DNA from: JBCDHN01 sp964351855
GTDB lineage: Bacteria > Verrucomicrobiota > Verrucomicrobiia > Verrucomicrobiales > DEV007
Length of the DNA: 64,000 nt
Assembly: GCA_964351855.1 (NCBI GenBank)
Contig: CAYGQD010000011.1
Coordinates: 1-64,000, forward strand
Direction: 5' to 3'
The position numbers and the translations under genes were made by a program. The notes under the pieces were generated by a model. It made no database searches. It was not told the origin of the DNA and saw only the letters and a program-made list of their open reading frames with translations. Positions within the stretch are counted from its first letter, which is position 1; every line of letters starts with the position of its first letter. This document shows, piece after piece, positions 27,235 to 36,460 of this stretch.

Positions 27235-29417
27235 GACGGAGAAGGGAGCGAGGCCGTGGGGCGGCGGTAAAACTTTTCCATCAACCAGGGAAGGACGATG
27301 AGATCAGCAAGCAGGGCGGTGATGGCGACGATACCAAGGGTCACCCCAACCCCTCGCATGGTCGCAAAGCTGGCGAACAGAAAACAGACTGCGGAAATCA
27401 ACAGCACCACCGAAGTCAGGACAATGGCGAATCCGGTTGTGACGATCGCCTCATCCATCAATTCCCTCCGCCCGGTGGCAGGTTTTTCCCGTTGGAGCTG
27501 CTGGTAACGGACCATGAGGTGGATCGTGTCATCGACGGCAAGACCGAGCCCCACGGAAAAGACGATGAGGATGCCGAGATGGAGGGATTCGCCCATCCAA
27601 CCACTCACCCCGGCGACGACGAGCAGCGGAATGGCGTTCGGAACCAGGCAGATCAGCCCCAGCTTGACGGATCGAAGCACGATCATGAGGATAAGCGTGA
27701 TCATCGAAAACGAGCAGACGAGGCTGAGGATCATCGTCTTTGAGATCATCGTCGTGCTCTCGTAAAACATGGGAATGCTCCCGTTCAGCTTCATGGTGCC
27801 GCCGTCCGGCAGTTCCTTGGCATAGTCTCGAACGCGATCCCGGAAGACCTCGTATCGGTCCGTGCCAAAGTCGCGCGTCCGGTAGAAAACGATGCAGGCT
27901 CGGTCGAAATCGCGGGTCAGGAGATGATTCGGAAACGCGCCACCGGAACTCAGTGCCGCCGCCCCCAGCATCGGCCCGTCGTCGGTATCGATCACCTCGG
28001 GAGCGAGCGTCATGCGCATGGCATCGATGTAAGAGCGCGATCCGGAGATTCCGGGAAACTCCCGCAGGTCATTCTGCATCCGTTCGACCACCGCGACGAC
28101 TTCAGGGTCGCGGAGATCCGCCCGCAGATCGACTTCGACGCGGTCGAGCCCCCGAAAGTGCTCCGCGAACCAGCGGGCATTCTGCACCACCGGAGAACTT
28201 TCCGGCAGCTCCTGCTCCAGCGATGAATCAAGGCGCGTCCGATGGATGCCCGCCACCAGAATGACGAGACCGACCGTCACCGGAACCGCAAGGCGTTGGA
28301 GAACTCTCGGTTGGATCAAGGGTAGGGAGTGCCGGACTCGCGTTCCTTTCCCCGGGAAGAAAACCAGGGCCACCGGCAGAAAGAGCATCACCGTCGCGAA
28401 GGCGGTCAGAACGCCGATGGTGCACCATAGCCCGAAGTCATAGATCTCCTCGTGTCGTGCGAACAGCAGGCTGAGGAATCCGCAAGCCGTCGTCAACGTA
28501 GTGAGGACGCAGGCCCGACCGACTGACCGAAACATGATGCGGAGTGACTCGACCACGTCGCGACCGATCGCACGCGCTTCATCAAACTTCTGCAACAGGT
28601 GGATGGCATCCGCCAACCCGATGACCAGGATCAATCCCGGCCCGGCAAGATGCATGACGCCAAACTTTTGCCCGGTCAGGACAAACAGCGCCAAGTAGAA
28701 GACCAGGGCGGAAAAAGCCACCGCAAAGGGGAGATACGCCCGCCGCAGCGAGCGCATGAACAGCGGCACTACGATCAAGATCGCCAGACACTCAATCGAC
28801 AGTAGCCACCGGAAGTTCGCCCGGAGCAGGTCTCCCATCTGATTGAGAAGATAATTCGGGCCGACCAATCGAACCTCGGCGTCAGGCCAGGGAACGGTAT
28901 TTACCGATTCGACAGCGCGGTAGAAATTGCCTCGATCACGGATCAGATAGAGAGCGATGGACTTTCCATTCCGGGATACCAAGTGCCCGCGAAAGGTCGT
29001 CATTCCCGGTCCGTCCCCAAACTCGAGCGGCTCCTGGCCCGTCCCTCCCAACCGAGCCCATTCATCCAGGGTAAAACCATCTAACTTGAGATTGAGCAAC
29101 AGCCGGGGGGAGATGACCTCTTTCACCTCGGGAAGCGCGCGAAACTGCTCGGCCCAGCGCTCGGCACTCCGAAGATCATCGATCGTCAGCTTCCGGGATG
29201 AAGACGCCGTGACCATCAGATGCCCGTCCGATGGCGGAAACGTCTTATAGAACTGCCGGACCTCTTTGACCTGATCATCGTCTCCCCGCAGCATCTGCCC
29301 CAGGTTAAACCGAAAATTCAGATCCGGAAGCAGGCTAACCGCACCGACGACCAACCCCGCCCAAACAAGCGCGAAAATCCACCGCAAACGGATAAGAAGA
29401 ATGGGCCAGCGATTCAT
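27231..29417 (-). CDS. RND/MMPL-family exporter with sterol-sensing-like domain
   Basis: About 728 residues from ATG 29417 (MNRWPILLIRLRWIFALVWAG). Twelve membrane segments come in two halves, each with a large periplasmic loop. The segments GPGLILVIGLADAIHLLQKF and FSVGLGLAVDDTIHLMVRYQ carry the conserved helix-4/10 Asp residues. This is the Patched/MMPL/HpnN branch, which often moves hopanoids or other lipids. It overlaps the downstream copper-protein gene. A longer N-terminus (to 29474) is possible. Confidence 0.85.
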   Translation of the reverse strand: MNRWPILLIRLRWIFALVWAGLVVGAVSLLPDLNFRFNLGQMLRGDDDQVKEVRQFYKTFPPSDGHLMVTASSSRKLTIDDLRSAERWAEQFRALPEVKEVISPRLLLNLKLDGFTLDEWARLGGTGQEPLEFGDGPGMTTFRGHLVSRNGKSIALYLIRDRGNFYRAVESVNTVPWPDAEVRLVGPNYLLNQMGDLLRANFRWLLSIECLAILIVVPLFMRSLRRAYLPFAVAFSALVFYLALFVLTGQKFGVMHLAGPGLILVIGLADAIHLLQKFDEARAIGRDVVESLRIMFRSVGRACVLTTLTTACGFLSLLFARHEEIYDFGLWCTIGVLTAFATVMLFLPVALVFFPGKGTRVRHSLPLIQPRVLQRLAVPVTVGLVILVAGIHRTRLDSSLEQELPESSPVVQNARWFAEHFRGLDRVEVDLRADLRDPEVVAVVERMQNDLREFPGISGSRSYIDAMRMTLAPEVIDTDDGPMLGAAALSSGGAFPNHLLTRDFDRACIVFYRTRDFGTDRYEVFRDRVRDYAKELPDGGTMKLNGSIPMFYESTTMISKTMILSLVCSFSMITLILMIVLRSVKLGLICLVPNAIPLLVVAGVSGWMGESLHLGILIVFSVGLGLAVDDTIHLMVRYQQLQREKPATGRRELMDEAIVTTGFAIVLTSVVLLISAVCFLFASFATMRGVGVTLGIVAITALLADLIVLPWLMEKFYRRPTASLPSPS

Positions 29418-29542
29418 CGTTTTATCGATCTCGGAAACCGGACAGAGCCACCCAAAACCGACGATGGCAATCAATCAATGGATGAAGACCGTTCATTCGG
29501 TTGCGCAACGGATGATTCGACGGTCAGATTCGGGCACTCCCC

Positions 29543-30538
29543 ATGAAAATCGCCGTCTTTAGCACCAAACCACACGACCGCCGGGAATTGGAAGCCGCCA
29601 ATGCGGACCACCGGCACGAACTCTATTTTCACGAAGCCCGCTTGCGTCCTCATTCCTGTCGATTGGCGGAAGGTCGCGATGCCGTTTGTGTCTTCGTCAA
29701 TGACGAGGTCAACGGAGACATCATCGCGGAACTGGCCGCGCACGGGATTCGAGCAATCGCCCTGCGTTGCGCCGGATTCAACAACGTGGATCTGGCGGCG
29801 GCCGCGGCGCACGACATCGCCGTCGTCCGCGTCCCCGCCTACTCGCCCCACGCCGTGGCGGAACATGCCGTGGCTCTCATTTTGGCGCTCAATCGCCACA
29901 TCCACAAAGCCTACAACCGCGTCCGCGACGCCAACTTTGAGCTGCGCGGGTTCGAAGGATTCGACCTCTACGGAAAAACTGTCGGCGTCGTCGGCACGGG
30001 GCTCATCGGCCAGGTGTTTTGCCGAATCATGGCCGGCTTCGGCTGTCGCGTCATCGCCTTCGATCCTTACCCGAACGAGGCCTGCCGGAAATCGGGAGTC
30101 GAATACGTCGAGTTGGACGACCTCTTCGCCCAATCCGACATCATCAGCCTCCATTGCCCGCTGACCCCGGACACCCATCACCTGATCAATGCGGAGTCAC
30201 TCGAAAAGGTGAAGCCCGGCGTCATGCTGATCAACACGAGCCGGGGCGGATTGGTCGATTCCTCCGCCATGATCGAAGGGCTCAAATCCCGCCGCATCGG
30301 TTGGCTCGCGCTCGACGTCTACGAGGAAGAAGCGGACCTGTTTTTCGAAGACCTGTCCGGCGAAATCATCGGCGACGACCTCCTCATGCGCCTCACCACC
30401 TTCCCCAACGTCCTCATCACCAGCCACCAAGCCTTCTTCACCCACGAAGCCCTCCGCGCGATTTCCGAAACGACGCTCAGCAATCTCGACGACATCGAAG
30501 CGGGTCGGCCTTGTCGGAATCAGGTTGCGGCGGTTTGA
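29543..30538 (+). CDS. ldhA: D-lactate dehydrogenase (2-hydroxyacid dehydrogenase)
   Basis: NAD-dependent reduction of pyruvate to D-lactate. 331 residues; the Rossmann motif is VGVVGTGLIGQVF, the catalytic Arg lies in INTSRGGLVDSSAMI, Glu in the following helix, and His in SHQAFFTHEAL. The substrate-loop and C-terminal EDLSGEIIGDDLLMRL are typical of LdhA. It starts 125 bases from the divergent RND gene. Its last 195 bases (30344-30538) recur at 32691-32985. Confidence 0.93.
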   Translation: MKIAVFSTKPHDRRELEAANADHRHELYFHEARLRPHSCRLAEGRDAVCVFVNDEVNGDIIAELAAHGIRAIALRCAGFNNVDLAAAAAHDIAVVRVPAYSPHAVAEHAVALILALNRHIHKAYNRVRDANFELRGFEGFDLYGKTVGVVGTGLIGQVFCRIMAGFGCRVIAFDPYPNEACRKSGVEYVELDDLFAQSDIISLHCPLTPDTHHLINAESLEKVKPGVMLINTSRGGLVDSSAMIEGLKSRRIGWLALDVYEEEADLFFEDLSGEIIGDDLLMRLTTFPNVLITSHQAFFTHEALRAISETTLSNLDDIEAGRPCRNQVAAV

Positions 30539-31067
30539 CTCTAGGCTTCTCGAAAACTACAGCGACGATGTCCTCCCAAAAATGGTTCACCCGCCGCTGC
30601 ACCTCGAGAATGTCGGCCTCTTAAAATGCACTCTACATCCGGGAAACCAAGGCCTCTCCGTTATGATCCCGTCCTCATCTCGAGCATCCCAAAGTGAAAG
30701 TTGAAGATGGAAGCGGTTCGTGAATATCCGAGACTGCTCCTTCTCCTCATCGCCAGAGCGGTGGGACTAAAAACAAGGAATTCCACCCCCGATAGGCCAT
30801 TCACGGTCCAAAAATACCCGTGTTTATCAGTCCCTATCAGGTTTCGCAAAGTCGCAGAAACGTTTTTTTTCAGCAGACAGCTGCTTTCGTATTGGACTTT
30901 CTTAAGCCGATTGTAGATCTAAAGCAATTAGTCATCCTAAATCCGGTCGCGACTTGGCCGAACGAAAAGCCACGAATCGTAGCCATCACTAAAGGCACCA
31001 GAACTTCGTTGTCTTGGAACCCTAATCCGATTGCCAAAAAAAGTGGCGATCAACGGACAAACCCGCG
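30539..31067. other. Gene-free interval after ldhA
   Basis: No credible gene. Around 30801-30847 it contains a degenerate stretch resembling dispersed intergenic repeats (CCGTGTTTATCAGTCCCTATCA-like). The base composition is less GC-rich than in the neighbouring genes. Confidence 0.5.
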
Positions 31068-31096
31068 TTGACTAGGGAGATCTGGGCCGCTAATCA
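31068..31096 (+). promoter_or_regulatory. Promoter of the Sel1/protease gene
   Basis: TTGACT (31068-31073), 17-base spacer, TAATCA (31091-31096). The ATG at 31103 is only six bases beyond the -10 hexamer, so the transcript is probably leaderless, as for the leader peptide at 15028. Confidence 0.6.
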
Positions 31097-31102
31097 TTTA
31101 GG

Positions 31103-32652
31103 ATGAGAGGAATCCTCTGGCTCGGATGCTTTTGGACTGTGGCTGCCATTTCGGTGGTTGGACAAGGAGAAAATGCTTCCCTCGCTGCTTTGCGCACTCA
31201 GGCGGAGAAAGGCGACCTGACAGCGCAATTTAACCTAGGGAACAAATATGCGAACGGCGAAGGCGTGGCGAAGGACGAAGTGGAGGCAGTGCGATGGTAT
31301 CGCCAAGCGGCCGAGCAGGGAAACGCCGGGGCACAATTTAATCTTGGGTTCATGTATGCCGAGGGCAAAGGCGTGGCGAAGGACGACGCCAAAGCGGTGA
31401 AATGGTATCGAAAGGCTGCCGAGGGTGGATTAGACCATGCGCAATTCGAACTCGGGGTCATGTATGCCTACGGCGACGGTGTGGCGAAGGACGATGTGGA
31501 GGCGGTGAAATGGTATCGAAGGGCAGCCGAGGGCGGATTCGTCGAGGCGCAATTTAACCTCGGGGCCATGTATTACGAGGGCGAAGCCGTAGCGAAGGAC
31601 GATGTGGAGGCGGTGAAATGGTATCGCCGGGCCGCCGAGCAGGGACACGCCTTTGCGCAATTTAGCCTTGGGGTCATGTATAACGGGGGTAAAGGCGTAG
31701 CGAAGGACGACTTGGAAGCGGTGCAGTGGTATCGCCGCGCCGCCGAGCAGGGGAACGTCGGGGGCAAGTAAATCTAGGGTACATGTATTACGAGGGCGAA
31801 GGAGTGGTGAAAGACTACGTCGCAGCCTACAAATGGTTCTTGTTGGCCGGAGCGCAGGATCAAAAGGCGAGGAAGAACGTCAGCACCATGGAAAGCGGTT
31901 TTCTCACCCCGAACCAACGCGCCGAGGGCCAGCGTCTCGCTCGCAATTTCCGGGTCCGCCCGGAGCCACCTGCCGCGATCCAAGCCGGCGGAATCGCCCA
32001 ACGCGAAAGCGCCCGCGAATCCTCCGCCAGTTCCGGCACAGGGTTCCTCATCACCGCCAATGGCTATATCGTCACCAACCACCACGTCCTCGAAAAAGCT
32101 AGGGAAATCCGTGTCCTGACGCCGAACGGTCTCAAGCAGGCCACGCAGATCGCCGTGGATGTCGCCAACGACTTGGCGTTGCTCAAAATCGAGGGCGATG
32201 GCTATGAGCCATTACCGGTGGTATCAAGTCGGAAGGCAAGCCTTGGCCAGACTGTGATCGCGATCGGTTTCCCCAACATCGGCATCCAAGGATTCTCCCC
32301 GAAGCTGGCCAAGGGCGAGATCGCGGGCCTGACCGGCATCCAAGACAGTCCCCGCGATTTTCAGATCAGCGTACCGCTTCAGCCGGGGAATTCCGGCGGG
32401 GCTCTGGTGGACGAACGGGGAAACGTTGTTGGCGTTATCGTGGCGAAACTCAGCCCAAAAGCAATGCTGAGGGCCACGGGCAGCCTGCCAGAGAACGTGA
32501 ACTATGCGGTGAAAAGCTCTTACCTCCTGAGCTTCCTAGAATCAGTTCCAGAAATTGCCGCACAGCTACCAGACCCAAACGATGGCATACCAAACTTCAC
32601 GGACGCCGTGAAACAAGCACAGGCAGCAGCGGTGCTGGTTTTGGTTTATTGA
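31103..32652 (+). pseudogene. Secreted Sel1-repeat / trypsin-like (S1C) protease, frameshifted
   Basis: Signal peptide (MRGILWLGCFWTVAAISVVG), six Sel1 repeats of 36 residues (from residue 41), and then a trypsin-like domain with an intact triad: His in YIVTNHHVL, Asp in VANDLALLKI, Ser in LQPGNSGGALVD. The first frame stops at TAA 31769-31771 inside repeat 6; the next frame continues to 32652. One base is missing from the G run 31760-31764 relative to the repeat consensus (GNVGAQVNLGYMYY). Everything else is well preserved, so this may be a sequencing error or a very recent mutation. It would act in the periplasm or at the surface; the repeats are likely protein-binding. Confidence 0.8.
31223..31762 (+). 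repeat. Five tandem 108-bp units encoding Sel1 repeats
   Basis: Consecutive 108-base units begin at 31223, 31331, 31439, 31547 and 31655, each encoding AQFxLGxMYxxGxGVAKDDxEAV then KWYRRAAEqG. A sixth, diverged unit follows the frameshift. High similarity between units suggests recent expansion or concerted evolution. Confidence 0.85.
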
Positions 32653-32690
32653 GGTGGAATAATTTTGCAGCAACGATACCGAGAAAGCAT

Positions 32691-32985
32691 TTCGAAGACC
32701 TGTCCGGCGAAATCATCGGCGACGACCTCCTCATGCGCCTCACCNNNNNNNNNNNNNNNNNNNNNNNNNNNNNNNNNNNNNNNNNNNNNNNNNNNNNNNN
32801 NNNNNNNNNNNNNNNNNNNNNNNNNNNNNNNNNNNNNNNNNNNNACCTTCCCCAACGTCCTCATCACCAGCCACCAAGCCTTTTTCACCCACGAAGCCCT
32901 CCAGGCGATTTCCGAAACGACGCTGAGCAATCTCGACGACATTGAGGCGGGGCGGGCTTGTCGGAATCAGGTGGCTGCGGTTTGA
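32691..32985 (+). pseudogene. Second copy of the ldhA 3' end, broken by gap
   Basis: 32691-32744 is identical to 30344-30397 of ldhA. After 100 N, 32845-32985 aligns without indels to 30398-30538, ending at the same TGA, with ten substitutions in 141 bases (about 93% identity), mostly at third codon positions (the protein differs at only two residues). The two flanks join without any missing base relative to ldhA. Only the last 65 codons are present, without a promoter or catalytic core. Confidence 0.85.
32745..32844. other. Assembly gap (100 N) inside the ldhA-end repeat
   Basis: Exactly 100 Ns, lying within a sequence repeated at 30344-30538. The contig ends fall in the repeat, so the join is a scaffold estimate. 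Confidence 0.95.
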
Positions 32986-32989
32986 CGGT

Positions 32990-34816
32990 TTAGTAAATCG
33001 CACCCGCCGCTAAAAGTCGGATCCATGGGGTTTCGAATCTAACCGTGTAATTCATCGCGCAAAAATATTTCAGATCCTTCTGAGAATCGATTTTTCGCAT
33101 GATTTCCGCCTTTGCTGCTTTGGATTCCTCCGTAACCATCCCGTCGCGGCCACCCTGCGGTCGTCTGGATTCAGAGAACCAGGCGCGTGATCCACCGGAA
33201 AAATTGATCTTGGAGGGCAGCAACGATTCGACGGGTGGCCTTCTCCCCAACCGCTGATAGTAGGATGTGCCGAGATGGGTATAATCCTGCGGCTTTCCCC
33301 GATGATAACTTCCCTTGCGCCGCAGATAGGTCCCAATGTAAGGGCCGGAGAAGGTAGCTAGATCTCCATCGGGAAAGATGTAGTAAACTTCGTTATCCAA
33401 CCGGAAATAATCTCCTTCAGCACCCGGCAACGTATCAAGCGCGTGTTGGAACTCGATTGTCGGCGTCGACTGAAACTGATCGGGTTCTGTTTCAGATTGA
33501 CTGGGAATACGCAGGTTCTTTTGACTGACCGAAAACGGAAAAGCGTGGAGATTCGCGTTGGTATCGCTGACGAGCACACCATTGTCTCCAATCGCTCCTA
33601 GCCTTCGCTTATCAGAGGTGGCAACGCTGACAAACCGGATCAAGCCTGCTTGCATTTCGGCGAGCCATTCCTCGAAAACCGTCTGGTCCACCACCAACGC
33701 TTCGTCCGGTTCATTGAGCGGAACCCATTCCAGGCGCCCTTGCTTTGTCACCACAAAATAGCCGTAACCCGCGATCCCTGCAATCTGTCGTGGGTTCTGC
33801 GCGATTTCCTGCCCCCGATGATCGAGAACGCGCCCGTCTTTGAGGTGAATCAGAACGGAATCGACATTCGTCACCTCCAGCTTGCAGGCTGAATCGATAG
33901 TCTTGACAATTTCCCAATCGAAGTGAGCCCGAAGCTGTGGTTTATCCGGCTCCAGAAAAATGCCGTAATCTTCCGTAATCGCAATCCAGCCAAGGGGAAT
34001 CAGGGCGAGGGATCGGATTCGGAGATCGTCAGGAACTGGATGAAGCTGCTGTCCGAGAAAGTGCCCAGCTACGATTCCTTTTCCCAACGCCGCTGACTGG
34101 TCTTGCAAATCCCAAGCCTGCGTCACCTTGAGGGGAAGCCCCACATCCAGACGGCGACGATGCATCTCGCGCAAGAGATTGAGCTGTTCTGGCGAAAAAC
34201 CTGCCGCATCGAAAAACCGTTCGCGAAGCAAATCGGGCAGATCGTCAAGCTGAGGTTGAGACGGATCAAGTACTCGGGCGGCTTCCTCCCGCTCCTCCGC
34301 GTCGAAGCCGGAGACTCGCCGCGCCGCCTCCAACAGCGCAACTCCATCGTCACTTTGTGGCTTCAGTTGGCGGAGTGTTTCAGGATACTTCTTGGCCCAG
34401 GCCACAAAGGGTTCCAGCATCGAGGGGACGGTCCCCGCTCCGAGATAGGCCTTCCGATTTTGCACCTGCCGTATCCGGTAAGGCGTGAGTGCAAATTCTG
34501 CCATGGCAAAATGCTTGGGTTCACGAGCATTTTGGGTCGCTTCGCTGACCGCATCGAGATAGCTGTACCAGAGATTGAACCACGTCTCTCCCAGAATCCA
34601 TTGAGTTCCCATTCGGTTTCGTTCCGCGTCGCCGGAAGGATGGTCCGCGATCAATTCGAGCCCTTCTTCGCGAGTCACGAGGCACAAATACTACGATGCG
34701 AGAAGACAGAGGAAACTATCAACCGATTCGATCCGCTCGGCAGCACTAATTGGGGCGAGGAGCGCGAGAAAAACCGGCAAAATGCCGAGGCAGAGGCAGT
34801 GAAGATTTTGGTTCAT
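32990..34816 (-). pseudogene. Exported protein of unknown function with in-frame amber codon
   Basis: A signal peptide starts at ATG 34816 (MNQNLHCLCLGILPVFLALLAPISA) and runs in the same frame, through TAG at 34691-34693, into a long frame ending at 32990. The alternative start after the stop is TTG 34687, which would remove the signal. The body has a helical N-terminal half and a beta-rich second half with propeller-like segments (GYGYFVVTKQGRLEWVPL, VLVSDTNANLHAFPF). No family recognised. The intact frame on both sides argues for a single nonsense change, a base-call error or stop read-through. Confidence 0.6.
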
Positions 34817-34936
34817 TGGGGGAAAATACGCAAAATTCGGCAACGAACAGCCTTTCGGAAGATTTGGCAATCTCTTGACTATGTTCGTTGGAGGTCGCTT
34901 CAAAATGCTTCGCCTACCACCCGCAAATCCGTGGAT

Positions 34937-35887
34937 TCAGAGCCCAAGTCGCTCGAAACGTTCGTTGAGAACGGCTCGATAGGTTTCCTGGTTCGACTCA
35001 CTCAGAAAGCTCCGCCCGATCAACTCATCGAACGCTGGGCGCAGTTCAGAAAACCGTTGCAACAGCTGATCCAAAAACTTGCTGGAAACTCCGCAACGGT
35101 CGCGGCAAAATGAACGAAGCAGGTCGTTTTTGGTCAGCTTGCGCTTCTTTCCATTGATCGGCAAAGCCAGTTCCTCAGGAGGGTTTCTCAGGATCACCGT
35201 GGTGTTGAGGAGGTCGTAAGCCGGGCTCAATTCCACTAACGGCCGCCCATTCTTTACGCGCGTCACGAGCGAAAAATTCTTCAGGTGCATGTCCTCGTTG
35301 CCGGTGAGAAAGCAGAACAAAACCAAGTGAGCTAATCGGCGCTTCTGGATTACTGGAAACGTGCAGAACTTGTCGATGACGGCAACGACCTGCTCCATCG
35401 AACTGTCATACTTGGTTTCGCGCGATCTTCCCATGAGCTGAGCAAAGTCTTCCTGGGGAAACTTCCGGTTCCCACGTCCTTCCCGGTCAAATCTCCGAAT
35501 CCAGTAGGTCATGGTTCCATCGACGGCATAGACCAAGCCGTGATCGGGTGTCTCGATCCCACTCCATTTGGCCATGGTCATGGTAAACGACTCGTTTTGA
35601 GGAACTTCGTCGTATTCCGGTGGACAAGGTTTGAGAATGAACCGGCCGTGGTTATCGACGACTTCAAAGCGCCCCTGTTTCACCCGGAGAACGGCACTGA
35701 GCTTGGGTTGAAATCCTTGAATCGACATTTTATCGGCTCTGGAAGCGGCCTCGACCAGTTGCTGCTCGGTCGTGTAGTTCAACGGCTCCAACTTCGTGAG
35801 GGTTCGACTCAAGGTTTTTAGTCCCCTCTTCGAGTATTCGCTCTTCTCGTCTTCAATTGGCTCGAGAGTGATGGGGCAAACCTTCAT
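34937..35887 (-). CDS. hipT: HipT-type toxin kinase (short HipA)
   Basis: 316-residue Ser/Thr kinase lacking the N-terminal subdomain of classical HipA. It shows the phosphate-binding loop SIQGFQPKLS (55-64), Lys86 in FILKP, catalytic Asp199 and Asn204 in GNEDMHLKNFSL, and metal-binding Asp225 in LSPAYDLLNT. The opening CPITLEPI...YSKRGLK is common among HipA-family toxins encoded apart from their N-domain. Known relatives phosphorylate aminoacyl-tRNA synthetases (HipT: TrpS); the target here is unknown. It overlaps hipS by four bases. Confidence 0.88.
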   Translation of the reverse strand: MKVCPITLEPIEDEKSEYSKRGLKTLSRTLTKLEPLNYTTEQQLVEAASRADKMSIQGFQPKLSAVLRVKQGRFEVVDNHGRFILKPCPPEYDEVPQNESFTMTMAKWSGIETPDHGLVYAVDGTMTYWIRRFDREGRGNRKFPQEDFAQLMGRSRETKYDSSMEQVVAVIDKFCTFPVIQKRRLAHLVLFCFLTGNEDMHLKNFSLVTRVKNGRPLVELSPAYDLLNTTVILRNPPEELALPINGKKRKLTKNDLLRSFCRDRCGVSSKFLDQLLQRFSELRPAFDELIGRSFLSESNQETYRAVLNERFERLGL

Positions 35888-36240
35888 GATTCAGGTTCGT
35901 CAACGGGCAAAACGGTGATCGATCCCACCAAATCAGCGCCAACAGCGAGCAGCTGAGCAAAGAAATCGTTCTGGTCGATTTTCCGGCGTCGCAACAGAGA
36001 TGCCAGCATGATGCCTTCCGGAAGTAAGCCCTCAAACACGGGTGGAAACTCCCGAAACCTATAGGGCTCCCGTTGGACGGGTAGTGTCAGGGAAATGGGA
36101 ATGCCATCATACCCATCCACATACGAAAACGACCACTCCCCGTTCCCAGTTTCTTCCAACGTGCCCGCGTAAACGCTCTGTTGGTAGACATTGGCGCGTC
36201 TTAATTTCTTCGCTTCAGGTGGATTCATTTTCTTCGTCAT
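35884..36240 (-). CDS. hipS: HipS-like antitoxin (HipA N-terminal domain protein)
   Basis: 118 residues corresponding to the HipA N-subdomain: VYAGTLEETGNGEWSFSYVDGY, ISLTLP, and the conserved FPPVFEGLLPEG. In described HipBST systems this separate domain is the antitoxin that inhibits HipT. It overlaps hipB by 26 bases and hipT by four, so the three are translated from one message. Confidence 0.85.
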   Translation of the reverse strand: MTKKMNPPEAKKLRRANVYQQSVYAGTLEETGNGEWSFSYVDGYDGIPISLTLPVQREPYRFREFPPVFEGLLPEGIMLASLLRRRKIDQNDFFAQLLAVGADLVGSITVLPVDEPES

Positions 36241-36457
36241 TTTCTTTCCATGCCGCTACTAATGGGCCGGTAGGTTCGAGCCGGATGTTGAGCACGTCGA
36301 GGATTGCGCAGACGTTTCGCCACTGGATGCCTTCCTCCCCGGCTTCGACCGCCTGCACGACTTTTCGGCTGACATCCGCCAGGTCCGCCAATTCATGCTG
36401 GGACAAACCAGCCTGACGACGGTGGAACTTGACCAGACTAACGAGCGAAAACCTCAT
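36215..36457 (-). CDS. hipB: HipB-like XRE antitoxin/repressor
   Basis: 80-residue helix-turn-helix protein: FHRRQAGLSQHELADLADVSRKVVQAVEAG is a Cro/C1-type HTH. I choose ATG 36457 (MRFSLVSLV) rather than the ATG at 36481, because one arm of a 17-bp inverted repeat (36461-36477) would then lie just upstream of the start, as expected for an autoregulatory operator. First gene of the hipBST operon. Confidence 0.85.
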   Translation of the reverse strand: MRFSLVSLVKFHRRQAGLSQHELADLADVSRKVVQAVEAGEEGIQWRNVCAILDVLNIRLEPTGPLVAAWKENDEENEST

Positions 36458-36460
36458 ATC

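Noticed and set aside
30820..31071. 83-codon frame between ldhA and the Sel1 gene
   Set aside because: Composition and lack of start signals suggest chance; it overlaps the promoter of the Sel1 gene.
31223..31870. Possible CRISPR or satellite array from the regular 108-bp period
   Set aside because: The period is an exact multiple of three, the frame is open and encodes Sel1 repeats; there are no spacers.
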